The notes under the pieces: model-generated | Database searches by the model: none | Told to the model about the DNA's origin: nothing | The model's input: the letters and a program-made list of their open reading frames with translations, nothing else | DNA from: Rufibacter roseolus | GTDB lineage: Bacteria; Bacteroidota; Bacteroidia; Cytophagales; Hymenobacteraceae | NCBI RefSeq assembly: GCF_017916365.1 | Contig: NZ_JAFMSU010000001.1 | Location: 930,001 to 994,000 of the forward strand | Reading direction: 5' to 3' | Length of the DNA stretch: 64,000 nt | Made by a program: the position numbers and the translations under genes | Part shown: piece after piece, positions 6,880 through 14,841 of the stretch | How positions within the stretch are numbered: the first letter of the stretch is position 1 | How the letters are laid out: the number at the start of each line of letters is the position of its first letter

Positions 6880-9480
6880 TTACTTCACCGGCTGCACCAG
6901 TTTTTCTGCTCTGAACACCCCATCGGCGGCTTGCAGGATCTTCGCTTTCAGTTTAGGGTTGTAATTGGGGTGTGCCTGCAGGAACGTGCGGATGGTCGCG
7001 GCCGCGGCAGGACTCTGGTAACTCCCGAAGGTAGCCGAAAGCCATGAGGCCGGGAAGAAGATATCACCGGTGACCTGGATTTCCTCCAGCAGGTCCAGGC
7101 TCTCTTTGAGGTACTTCTCTGAGGTAGCGGCTCGCAGTGGATGGTGCAGGTAATTCAAGGCACCCAAAACCCAGGATTCCACCTCGCGGTTCTGTTCCTG
7201 TTTGAGGGAAGCGAAAAAAGCATCGCGCTCTTCCACTTTGCCCGAAAGGACGGGCAGCATGAACTGCAGGCGCTTCCTGCGGTCTGGGTTGGGGATGCGG
7301 CCCATCTGTCGGGCCAGGATCTGCGGGCTGTTCTGGTAATCGCGCACGGCTAGGGCCAAGGCCAGCGAGGTGTAATCATCCTCGGTGAGTTTGATGCCGG
7401 CGGGCGCCTCTTGTTTGTCCCATATCTGGAACAGCCGGTTCTGGGCGGCTGCACTCAAGGCAATGCTCTGGTAAGTTTTGAAGAACAGCTTTTTCACGTT
7501 GCCGGTGGTGGCTTTTTCCATGGCGGTCCAGAGTTCCTGTTCCAGTTGCGGGGCCAGGGCCGGTCTTTGGGCCGCCGGCAGGAAACGCCAGAAGATATCG
7601 CTCAGTTGGCCGGTCATCAGCTTCACATTGAGTTCCTCGGGTTCTTTAGACAATCCGCCGCGGTAGAAATCCAGGAGCTGCTGCGCCGATACCCCGCGCC
7701 CGTTCTGCATGTTCTCGTACAAATTAATATACGCCGAGGCTCTGGCCACGGGGCTTTTCAGGTTGTACAAACCGCCCAGCATCTGCGCATCCACCGGGAA
7801 CACGCCGTAGCCCTGACCCGTCACATCAAACAGCACAAAGCTGGGTTTTTCCTTGCCCACGGCTTCTTTCAGCGTCACCTCGGCCCCGTTCATGTTCACC
7901 GTCATTTCCTGAATACGGTCTGGATACACCAGCGCGATCTCAAAGAACTGCGGCCAGAACCGCGCCGAGCCATCTTCACCTTTCTGCCGGATGGTGAGGC
8001 TGGAGATCTTGTTGCCTTCGGTCTGGAGCGTGTAGTCAAACTGCGGGCGGCCGGGCTCATTCACCCACACCTGGTTCCAGGCCTGCAGATCGGCGGAGGT
8101 GAGATCGTCCAGGATCTGGATGAGGTCGGGCCAGGTGGCGTTACCGTAGGCGTATTTCTTGAGGTACTGCTGCAAGCCTTTCCGGAACGCTTCCTCGCCC
8201 ATGAGCCTTTCCAGTTGGCGCATCATCACGGGGGCTTTGTGGTAAATGATGTTGCCGTACATAGAGCCCGCATCCTGCAGGTTATCCAGTTGCTGCCGGA
8301 TAGGGTTGGCACCAGCGGTGCGGTCCACACCGTAAGCGGCGGGCAGGTGGTCCACCACAAACTTGAGGTCGTAGTTGGAGGTAGGCATGGCCACCTGCGT
8401 GATCTTGTCGGCCATGAAATTGGCGAACACCTCCTTCATCCAGACATCGTTGAACCACTCCATAGTCACCAGATCGCCAAACCACATATGCGCCGTCTCA
8501 TGCGAGATAAGGCTGGAGCGCGAGATTTTCTGGTCCTGCGTGGCGCCCTCGTCCAGGAAGAGCGTGGAGGCCTTGTACTGGATAGCCCCTACGTGCTCCA
8601 TGCCGCCGTACTGGAAATCGGGGATGGAGACGAAGTCAAACTTCTGGAACGGGTACTTGATGCCGGTGTAGGTTTCCATGAACTGCAGCGCATCGCGGTG
8701 GATCTGGAAGATGGGTGCCAGGCTCTGGTCCAGCTTTTCTTTATCCGTCTCGCGGTGCAGGAAGTGCATGGTACGGTTGTTGCTCATTTGTGCCACGTGG
8801 TCAAACTTACCCGCGGCAAAAGAGAAAAGGTAGGTAGGGATGAGGTCTGAGTTTTGATAATGGTACGTTTTCTGCCCGGCGTTCAGCACAGAGTCCTGCA
8901 GGGGGGCGTTGGCTAGGGCTTTCCAGTCCTGCGGCACCGATAGCGTGAGCTTGAAGGTGGCTTTAAGGCTGGGCTGGTCAAAACAGGGGAAAACGGTGCG
9001 GGCGCGGTCGGGGACCAGCAGGGTGTAAAGGAAATCCTCGTGCCGGTTCAAAGACAGATTACCCGCCGTAAACTCAATCTCTACTTTATTATCGCCTTTT
9101 CTCAGGTACTGCGGCGCAATGACCAGGTGCTCCTGGGTGTGTTCCACCGGAATGGTTTTCCCGTTCACCTTCACTTGTCTGAGGTGGTCCGGGGTTTCCT
9201 TAAAGTCGAGCTGCAGGGGCTGGCTTTTGTCTTTGAGTTGGAAAGTGATAGTCTCCGAGGCCTGGACCGGCGCTTCCTTCCGGGCCGGGATGGCCAGGTG
9301 CAGGTCATACGCGATCTTGCTCAGCTGCGAGATCCGGTAATCGGCGAGGGGCTTGGAGACGCCGGGTACCACCGGTACAGAACTGCCGGAGGGGGAGACG
9401 CGCGACGCACAGGACGTGGCCGCGGCAAAGGAGACTAAGAGAAGGCCTTTGGTGAGGGCCAGAAGGTGCTTGTTTTTCAT
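6880..9480 (-). CDS. M1-family zinc aminopeptidase, lipoprotein
   Basis: An 866-residue gluzincin aminopeptidase. The N-terminal lipoprotein signal ends AAATSCASR, placing it in the envelope. The zinc site is complete: His327-Glu328 and His331 in HETAHMWFGD, with Glu350 as third ligand in WMKE. The substrate-binding motif is GGMEH at about 292-296, where most family members have GAMEN or GGMEN. An ERAP1-like C-terminal helical domain fills the last 350 residues. It trims N-terminal residues from peptides, presumably for nutrition. Monocistronic or followed by a small hypothetical gene. Confidence 0.92.
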   Translation of the reverse strand: MKNKHLLALTKGLLLVSFAAATSCASRVSPSGSSVPVVPGVSKPLADYRISQLSKIAYDLHLAIPARKEAPVQASETITFQLKDKSQPLQLDFKETPDHLRQVKVNGKTIPVEHTQEHLVIAPQYLRKGDNKVEIEFTAGNLSLNRHEDFLYTLLVPDRARTVFPCFDQPSLKATFKLTLSVPQDWKALANAPLQDSVLNAGQKTYHYQNSDLIPTYLFSFAAGKFDHVAQMSNNRTMHFLHRETDKEKLDQSLAPIFQIHRDALQFMETYTGIKYPFQKFDFVSIPDFQYGGMEHVGAIQYKASTLFLDEGATQDQKISRSSLISHETAHMWFGDLVTMEWFNDVWMKEVFANFMADKITQVAMPTSNYDLKFVVDHLPAAYGVDRTAGANPIRQQLDNLQDAGSMYGNIIYHKAPVMMRQLERLMGEEAFRKGLQQYLKKYAYGNATWPDLIQILDDLTSADLQAWNQVWVNEPGRPQFDYTLQTEGNKISSLTIRQKGEDGSARFWPQFFEIALVYPDRIQEMTVNMNGAEVTLKEAVGKEKPSFVLFDVTGQGYGVFPVDAQMLGGLYNLKSPVARASAYINLYENMQNGRGVSAQQLLDFYRGGLSKEPEELNVKLMTGQLSDIFWRFLPAAQRPALAPQLEQELWTAMEKATTGNVKKLFFKTYQSIALSAAAQNRLFQIWDKQEAPAGIKLTEDDYTSLALALAVRDYQNSPQILARQMGRIPNPDRRKRLQFMLPVLSGKVEERDAFFASLKQEQNREVESWVLGALNYLHHPLRAATSEKYLKESLDLLEEIQVTGDIFFPASWLSATFGSYQSPAAAATIRTFLQAHPNYNPKLKAKILQAADGVFRAEKLVQPVK

Positions 9481-9658
9481 TCTGAGTAAAGTTACAAATT
9501 ATCGGATGGTAATGGCCGATTTTGGAGGTATTTGCATTGAATCTATAAATGTTTTTGTCCCTATTTTTTAAAAAAATACTCCAAAAAAATAATTGAGATT
9601 AAGAACGCATTAAAATATAAGAATTTTACTTTACTTCGTAGCCGAGAAAACCTTTAAG

Positions 9659-10243
9659 ATGAATAAAGTAGTACAAAAAGTAGTGGTGGCCTCCACCAAC
9701 CCTGTCAAAGTAAGTGCGGCGCTCAATGGCTTGCAAGCCATGTTCCCGCAGTATGAATTTGAAGCGGAGCCTATCTCCGTGCCCTCCGGCGTATCTGATC
9801 AGCCCATGACAGATACAGAGACCCTCACCGGCGCCTTTAACCGCGTGAGCAATGCATTTGAGGCCCAGCCTACGGCCGATTTCTGGGTAGGCATTGAAGG
9901 CGGCGTGCAAACGCTGCACACAGACCTGGCCGCTTTCGCCTGGATTGTGGTCCGTTCCAAAAAACTGGTAGGCAAAGCCCGTACCGGCATGTTCTTTTTA
10001 CCACCCGCCGTTGCCGAACTGGTGCAGCAAGGCGTGGAACTCGGCGAGGCCGATGACCGCGTGTTTGGCCACACCAACTCCAAGCAGAAAGGCGGTGCCA
10101 TTGGGTTGCTTACCCAGAACGTGGTAGACCGCGCAGAACTGTATGAGCAGGCGGTGAAACTGGCTTTGGTGCCGTTCAAAAACGAGGAGCTTTATTTGCA
10201 GCGTCAGGAGGCCAGCGTTAGCCTGAAACCAGAGCATTTCTAA
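9659..10243 (+). CDS. yjjX: Inosine/xanthosine triphosphatase (DUF84)
   Basis: A 194-residue YjjX/DUF84 protein. The start VVVASTNPVKVSAA is the family phosphate-binding signature. The centre has PSGVSDQPMTDTET and WVGIEGGV, and the end has FGHTNSKQKGGAIGLLT. Members hydrolyse ITP and XTP to keep non-standard purines out of nucleic acids. Its stop is 41 bp before pxpB and the strand is the same, so it may be the first gene of the pxp operon, although a functional link is not obvious. Confidence 0.9.
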   Translation: MNKVVQKVVVASTNPVKVSAALNGLQAMFPQYEFEAEPISVPSGVSDQPMTDTETLTGAFNRVSNAFEAQPTADFWVGIEGGVQTLHTDLAAFAWIVVRSKKLVGKARTGMFFLPPAVAELVQQGVELGEADDRVFGHTNSKQKGGAIGLLTQNVVDRAELYEQAVKLALVPFKNEELYLQRQEASVSLKPEHF

Positions 10244-10284
10244 CCCGTTTTCCTGAAAACAAGCTAGAAACAGAAACCGGATCT

Positions 10285-11016
10285 ATGCCCCTGCCCACCT
10301 CCTCGGTTAAAATCTACCCTCTTGGCGATACGGCCGTTGTGCTGCAGCTGGGAGATGAGATAGCCGTAGAGACCCATGGGCAAGTAAAGGCCGTGGTCCG
10401 GTTTCTGAATCAGCATTCCTTTCCCGGGCTTATTGAGTATGTGCCCGCTTTCACCACCGTCACCATCTATTATGATCCCTGGCTTGTAAGCGAGTGGGGA
10501 AAATCTGACCCGTACGCCGCAGTGGAAGAGAACCTCCGGCAGATGCTGGCGGAGCTGGAAACCGGTTCGGAAACAGAGCCGGCCTCCGTGAAGGAGATTC
10601 CGGTGGTCTACGGTGGGGAATACGGACCAGACCTGGCGTTTGTGGCGCAGCATACAGGCTTAAGCATGGCGGAAGTCATTGCGCGGCACACCCAGCCAGA
10701 ATACCTGGTGTACATGATCGGTTTTGCACCCGGTTTTCCGTATTTAGGAGGCATGGACCCTAAGATTGCCGCACCCCGCAAAGAAGTGCCCCGCCAAGTC
10801 ATTCCGGCTGGTTCGGTTGGCATTGCCGGTGTGCAGACGGGCGTGTACCCCATGGAAACACCGGGTGGCTGGCAGTTGATCGGGCGTACGCCCCTCAATT
10901 TGTTTGACCCGAACCGGGCGGAGCCCAGCTTGCTGCAGATGGGAGATGTGGTAAGATTTGTGTCGATCTCTGAGCAGGAGTACAACGCCTTGAAGGAGGA
11001 AGCAGATGGGGATTAA
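10285..11016 (+). CDS. pxpB: 5-oxoprolinase subunit B (KipI-like)
   Basis: A 243-residue KipI/AHS1 protein. The N-terminal part has the typical YPLGDTAVVLQLGD, and the C-terminal cyclophilin-like part has MIGFAPGFPYLGGMD and VGIAGVQTGVYPMETPGG. With PxpC and PxpA it forms the ATP-dependent 5-oxoprolinase that turns pyroglutamate into glutamate. Its stop overlaps the start of pxpC by 11 bp, so the two are translationally coupled. Confidence 0.95.
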   Translation: MPLPTSSVKIYPLGDTAVVLQLGDEIAVETHGQVKAVVRFLNQHSFPGLIEYVPAFTTVTIYYDPWLVSEWGKSDPYAAVEENLRQMLAELETGSETEPASVKEIPVVYGGEYGPDLAFVAQHTGLSMAEVIARHTQPEYLVYMIGFAPGFPYLGGMDPKIAAPRKEVPRQVIPAGSVGIAGVQTGVYPMETPGGWQLIGRTPLNLFDPNRAEPSLLQMGDVVRFVSISEQEYNALKEEADGD

Positions 11017-12007
11017 GGTAGAGAAACCCGGCTTGCTTACCACCGTGCAGGATCTAGGCCGGTACGGTTTCCAGAAACAGGGCATGGTAGTAAGCGGTGC
11101 CATGGATTCCTTCGCCCTCCGTTTAGCCATCCTTTTAGCAGGAAACCCCGAAAACGCCGCCGCGCTGGAAATCACTTTGTCCGGACCCAGTTTGCGGTTC
11201 CAGGAAGACAGCCTCATTGCCCTCGCCGGTGCCAACCTTTCGCCCAAACTGAACGGCACACCCGTTCCCAACCATCGGCCGGTTTTTGTCAGGAAAGATA
11301 CTTTGCTGGAATTCGGTGCGCCCGTGCAGGGCTGCCGAACTTACCTGGCTGTAACCGGAGGCATTGACGTGCCCTTGGTTATGGGCAGCGCGTCTACCTA
11401 TGCGCGGGCAGGTGTGGGTGGTTGGAATGGTCGGGCTCTGCAAAAAGATGATGTCTTGCTGGTTAATCTCCCAACTTCTGAGCAACTACAACATTGGCAA
11501 GAGAAATGCCCTGCCGGGGAGCCGTTCTTGGTGTCTAGCTGGGGCCTCTCCCGAGATTTACTACCCGCCTATAGTGAGAACCCAACCGTTCGGGTATTGC
11601 CCGGACCGGAATTTGCCTTGTTTTCTGAAAATGCTCAGGAAACGTTCTGGAACTCGGAGTTCAAGGTTTCTCCGGCCGCAGACCGTATGGGTTACCGGGT
11701 GGAGGGACCAGTTTTATCTTTGAAAGAGCCGGTGGAATTGCTTTCCAGCGCCGTTACTTTTGGCACGGTGCAGGTGACTCCCAGCGGAAATCCTATTATC
11801 TTGATGGCCGAACACCAGACCACCGGTGGGTATCCGCGCATCGGGCAAATCATTTCCGCGGATTTGCCGCTGCTGGCGCAGGTGCGACCAGGCGCTAAAC
11901 TCCGGTTCCGGCAGGTTTCCCTCACCGAGGCCCACCAGCTGTATTACCGGCGAGAGCAAACCCTGGAACACCTGAAAAGAGTCCTCCACCTTCAATCCAA
12001 AAGATGA
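11006..12007 (+). CDS. pxpC: 5-oxoprolinase subunit C (KipA-like)
   Basis: A 333-residue KipA/AHS2 protein, also annotated as biotin-dependent carboxyltransferase. Typical blocks are [18 protein letters not shown], then [11 protein letters not shown] near the start, [11 protein letters not shown] in the middle and [15 protein letters not shown] near the end. It pairs with PxpB as the subunit complex that activates 5-oxoproline with ATP. The gene overlaps pxpB by 11 bp at its start and pxpA by 4 bp (ATGA) at its end. Confidence 0.95.
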   Translation: MGIKVEKPGLLTTVQDLGRYGFQKQGMVVSGAMDSFALRLAILLAGNPENAAALEITLSGPSLRFQEDSLIALAGANLSPKLNGTPVPNHRPVFVRKDTLLEFGAPVQGCRTYLAVTGGIDVPLVMGSASTYARAGVGGWNGRALQKDDVLLVNLPTSEQLQHWQEKCPAGEPFLVSSWGLSRDLLPAYSENPTVRVLPGPEFALFSENAQETFWNSEFKVSPAADRMGYRVEGPVLSLKEPVELLSSAVTFGTVQVTPSGNPIILMAEHQTTGGYPRIGQIISADLPLLAQVRPGAKLRFRQVSLTEAHQLYYRREQTLEHLKRVLHLQSKR

Positions 12008-12768
12008 AGCAAACCTTTACTGTTGATTTAAACTGTGATTTAGGCGAGAGTTTCGGGGCGTACCGCCTGGGCAACGATGAAGCCATTCTGCCGCTGGTGA
12101 CCTCGGCCAACATTGCCTGCGGATTCCACGCCGGCGATCCCGGAGTCATGAAAAAGACCGTGCGGCTGGCGCTGCAACAGGGCGTGGCGCTGGGGGCGCA
12201 TCCCGGTTTTCAGGACCTGGCCGGTTTCGGCCGACGCGACATGGCCGTTTCCCCTGAGGAGGCTCATGACCTGGTAGTGTACCAGATTGGCGCGCTCACG
12301 GGATTCATCAAAGCGGAAGGTGGGGTATTGCATCACGTAAAGCCGCATGGCGCGCTGTACAACATGGCCTCCGTGAACGCGCCTTTAGCCGAAGCCATTG
12401 CCGAGGCCGTCTACAAAGTAAGTCCTGAGGTGGTGCTGTACGGTTTGGCCGGTAGCGACCTGGTCAAAGCCGGAGAGAAACTAGGCCTGAAAACCGCCCA
12501 TGAAGTCTTCGCGGACCGCACCTACCAGCAGGACGGCACCCTAACCTCCCGCCGCTTGCCCAACGCTCTCATCACAAATCAACAGGAAGCCGTACAGCAG
12601 GTGGTGCGCATGGTGAAGGAAGGAAAAGTACTGTCACAGCAGGGCGTAGACGTCTCTATCAAAGCCGATACCGTCTGCATCCACGGCGATGGAGCGCACG
12701 CGGTGGAATTTGCCCAACTTCTCCGGGAAGAACTGACCCGCCAAGACATCACCCTTCAAGCGTTTTAG
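12004..12768 (+). CDS. pxpA: 5-oxoprolinase subunit A (LamB/YcsF)
   Basis: A 254-residue LamB/YcsF-family protein. The start [19 protein letters not shown] is the family hallmark, followed by [26 protein letters not shown] and [11 protein letters not shown]. PxpA opens the ring of the phosphorylated oxoproline. It starts inside the pxpC stop (ATGA) and its own TAG lies inside an intergenic palindrome (12760-12798), 10 bp before the transporter start. Confidence 0.95.
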   Translation: MKQTFTVDLNCDLGESFGAYRLGNDEAILPLVTSANIACGFHAGDPGVMKKTVRLALQQGVALGAHPGFQDLAGFGRRDMAVSPEEAHDLVVYQIGALTGFIKAEGGVLHHVKPHGALYNMASVNAPLAEAIAEAVYKVSPEVVLYGLAGSDLVKAGEKLGLKTAHEVFADRTYQQDGTLTSRRLPNALITNQQEAVQQVVRMVKEGKVLSQQGVDVSIKADTVCIHGDGAHAVEFAQLLREELTRQDITLQAF

Positions 12769-12798
12769 GCCCGTTTTTATGAAACAACCCAGAAACTG
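12760..12798 (+). repeat. GTTTT-type intergenic palindrome spanning a stop and a start codon
   Basis: GTTTTAGGCCCGTTTTTAT followed by GAAACAACCCAGAAAC. It contains the TAG of pxpA (12766-12768) and the ATG of the transporter (12779-12781), so the first codons of the transporter are part of the repeat. Confidence 0.6.
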
Positions 12799-13963
12799 GA
12801 GTGTGCTCCTGGGCGCGGCTTTCCTGATGGCGACCTCGGCCGTAGGGCCGGGCTTCCTGACCCAAACCACCGTCTTCACACAGAGCCTGGGCGCCAGCTT
12901 CGGGTTTGTGATCCTGCTTTCCATTATCCTGGATATTGGCGTGCAGCTCAACGTCTGGCGCGTCATTGCCATCTCCGAGAAGCGGGCGCAGGACGTAGCC
13001 AACGCGGTACTGCCGGGCTTGGGTGGTTTCATTGCGCTGCTGATTGTTCTGGGCGGACTGGCCTTCAACATCGGGAACGTGGGCGGCGCGGGGCTGGGCG
13101 TTAACGTGCTCACCGGCATCTCCGTGGAAACCGGCGCGATTATCTCCGCGGCGTTCGCCATCATGATTTTCCTGGTGCGCGAGGCCGGTAAAATCATGGA
13201 CCGCTTCGCGCAGATTCTGGGTTTGGTCATGATCGGACTCATTGTGTACGTCGCCTGGATTTCCTCGCCTCCTTTGGCCGAGGCGGCATTCAGGACGTTT
13301 GCCCCGGAGCAGATCAGTTTCACCGCCATCATCACGCTGGTGGGCGGTACGGTGGGCGGTTACATCACCTTCGCGGGTGGGCATCGCCTGTTGGATGCGG
13401 GCGTGAAAGGCAAGGATGCGCTGGGGCAGGTGACTACCAGTGCCGTATCGGGTATCTCGCTGGCTTCCCTTATTCGGGTTTTCCTGTTTCTGGCCACCTT
13501 GGGCGTGCTGCAGCAAGGCAAAGTCCTGAACCCCGAGAATCCGTCGGCATCGGTGTTTGAGCTGGCCGCCGGCACACTGGGCTACAAGCTGTTCGGGGTC
13601 ATGATGCTGGCCGCAGCCATTACTTCGGTGGTGGGCTCAGCGTACACGTCGGTTTCCTTTATCAAGTCCTTCAGCCCGCGCATTGCCCGTAATGAGAACT
13701 GGGTCATCATTGCGTTCATTGTGGTCTCCACCATCATTTTCGTCTCCATCGGGAAGCCGGTGAAACTGCTGGTGTGGGCGGGCCTGGTGAACGGTTTCGT
13801 GCTGCCTGTTACCCTGGGCACTATGCTGGTGGCGGCGCACAAGAAAAGCCTGATGGGCAGTTACCGGCACCCGCGCCTCCTCACGCTGTTCGGGTTGCTG
13901 GTGGTCTTGATCATGAGCTGGATGGCGGGTGATACTTTGGTACAACAAATCAAGAGTTGGTAG
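12779..13963 (+). CDS. NRAMP-fold transporter of the pxp operon (YcsG-like)
   Basis: A 394-residue membrane protein with about 11 hydrophobic segments and the LeuT/NRAMP fold signature GPGF at residues 23-26. The NRAMP metal-binding motif DPGN, which should follow in helix 1, reads T34-Q35-S36-L37, and no M-P-H motif is present in the region of helix 6 (GGYITFAGGHR). Divalent metal transport is therefore unlikely. It is the last gene of the pxpBCA operon. The same neighbour occurs in Bacillus subtilis as ycsG beside ycsF-kipI-kipA. Uptake of 5-oxoproline or a related compound is my inference from context. Confidence 0.85.
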   Translation: MKQPRNWSVLLGAAFLMATSAVGPGFLTQTTVFTQSLGASFGFVILLSIILDIGVQLNVWRVIAISEKRAQDVANAVLPGLGGFIALLIVLGGLAFNIGNVGGAGLGVNVLTGISVETGAIISAAFAIMIFLVREAGKIMDRFAQILGLVMIGLIVYVAWISSPPLAEAAFRTFAPEQISFTAIITLVGGTVGGYITFAGGHRLLDAGVKGKDALGQVTTSAVSGISLASLIRVFLFLATLGVLQQGKVLNPENPSASVFELAAGTLGYKLFGVMMLAAAITSVVGSAYTSVSFIKSFSPRIARNENWVIIAFIVVSTIIFVSIGKPVKLLVWAGLVNGFVLPVTLGTMLVAAHKKSLMGSYRHPRLLTLFGLLVVLIMSWMAGDTLVQQIKSW

Positions 13964-13976
13964 GAGAGGAGAGTTT

Positions 13977-14014
13977 CAGTTTTCAGCCTTGTTTCTGAAA
14001 ATGAGGCTTAAATC
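13977..14014 (+). repeat. GTTTT-type intergenic palindrome
   Basis: GTTTTCAGCCTTGTTTCTG followed by AAAATGAGGCTTAAATCG. AGCCT pairs with AGGCT and TTT with AAA. It lies just after the transporter stop. Confidence 0.55.
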
Positions 14015-14036
14015 GAGATGGTTTAGAGTATTTTTA

Positions 14037-14078
14037 AATGAAAATGCTTGCCTTGAGGGGCAAGCATTTTCATTTTAG
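14037..14078 (+). terminator. Terminator of the yjjX-pxp operon
   Basis: A 16-bp stem (AATGAAAATGCTTGCC with its complement at 14059-14074) around a 6-base loop, ending in ATTTT. Confidence 0.85.
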
Positions 14079-14120
14079 ATCATTGTGACCTGCGGTTCAG
14101 AAATCTAAAGCCAGGTATTG

Positions 14121-14550
14121 TTTCACGCATTCCGTCCCCCTTTGAAGGGGGTAGGGGGATGACAAGGACGCGTCAAGAACCGCCTGCCTTTGCAGCAAAG
14201 AGGCAGAGTGTATCAGTGCAGATTCTCCCCTTGAGGGGAGATAAAGAGGGGTGTTTACAAAAGAGGGTACGCATTGTTGGGGCAATCAAAACCATGAAAG
14301 GTAGATGATACTCCTACCACACAGATGGCAATTGGGAACGCCATGATCAGCAGGTGTAAACACCCCTCTTCGCTCCCCTCAAGGGGAGAATCCTTCTTGT
14401 TGCCGTTGTTGGTGTTATCACCAACAACCAAGACTGCGGTAGCAAGAGCAAGGGCAACCACAAAGGATTGCCCCTACATATCAGTAATGCGTGACCTTGC
14501 ACGAGTAATCATCCCCCTACCCCCTTCAAAGGGGGACGGAATGCGTGAAA
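14121..14550. repeat. Perfect 42-bp inverted repeats enclosing a second inverted pair
   Basis: Outer arms 14121-14162 and 14509-14550 are exact complements (key pieces TTTCACGCATTCCG and CCCCCTTTGAAGGGGG). Inner arms 14221-14258 and 14356-14392 match except at a 3-4 base stretch (key piece CTCCCCTTGAGGGGAG). Between the inner and outer right arms lies a REP palindrome. There is no open reading frame resembling a transposase inside. Confidence 0.9.
14405..14428 (+). repeat. REP-like palindrome, fourth copy
   Basis: Arms GTTGTTGGTG and CACCAACAAC around TTAT, followed by CAAGACTGCGG. Identical core to the copy at 37-60. Confidence 0.85.
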
Positions 14551-14617
14551 CCTCCGGAGATAATAAGGCGGTGTTGCTACGGCAAATTACTTTGTCTCCC
14601 CATCCTGCTAATCCGCC

Positions 14618-14641
14618 ATTGTTGGTGATATCACCAACAAT
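14618..14641 (+). repeat. REP-like palindrome, fifth copy
   Basis: A perfect 24-bp palindrome: ATTGTTGGTGAT followed by ATCACCAACAAT, then CAAAACTGC. Confidence 0.85.
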
Positions 14642-14702
14642 CAAAACTGCCTTCCTGTATGTCATTCAACATAACCAGTAGAGCTTAGTGACTGCTTTTC
14701 CA

Positions 14703-14733
14703 GTTCGCCCACAAGATCCTTCCAGGATGACAA
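14703..14733 (+). repeat. Diverged copy of the 5402-5423 repeat arm
   Basis: GTTCGCCCACAAGATCCTT followed by CCAGGATGACAAA. It matches the complement of 5331-5362 apart from a few changes. Confidence 0.6.
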
Positions 14734-14841
14734 AAGGAGGAATGAAGGCAAGCAATAAAATAGCTTGGCAAGAACAGGGATAGACCAAGTTCTTGCCAAG
14801 CTTAACTATAGCACTGTTTGTGATTAATGCACCGTTCAGAA

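Larger units (their letters stand above)
13964..14841. other. Gene-free region packed with inverted repeats
   Basis: No coding sequence is convincing here. In order it holds a GTTTT-type palindrome (13977), a terminator (14037), a nested pair of long inverted repeats (14121-14550), two REP palindromes (14405 and 14618) and a diverged copy of the AAGATCCTTTCAGGA element (14703-14733). Confidence 0.8.

Noticed and set aside
7411..8850. Long plus-strand open frame opposite the M1 peptidase
   Set aside because: It is the antisense shadow of a well-supported gene with catalytic motifs; no family features of its own.
12779..13963. Manganese/iron transporter MntH
   Set aside because: The DPGN and M-P-H metal ligands are missing.
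37..14641. CRISPR array
   Set aside because: Repeats are palindromes scattered kilobases apart, without regular spacers or cas genes.
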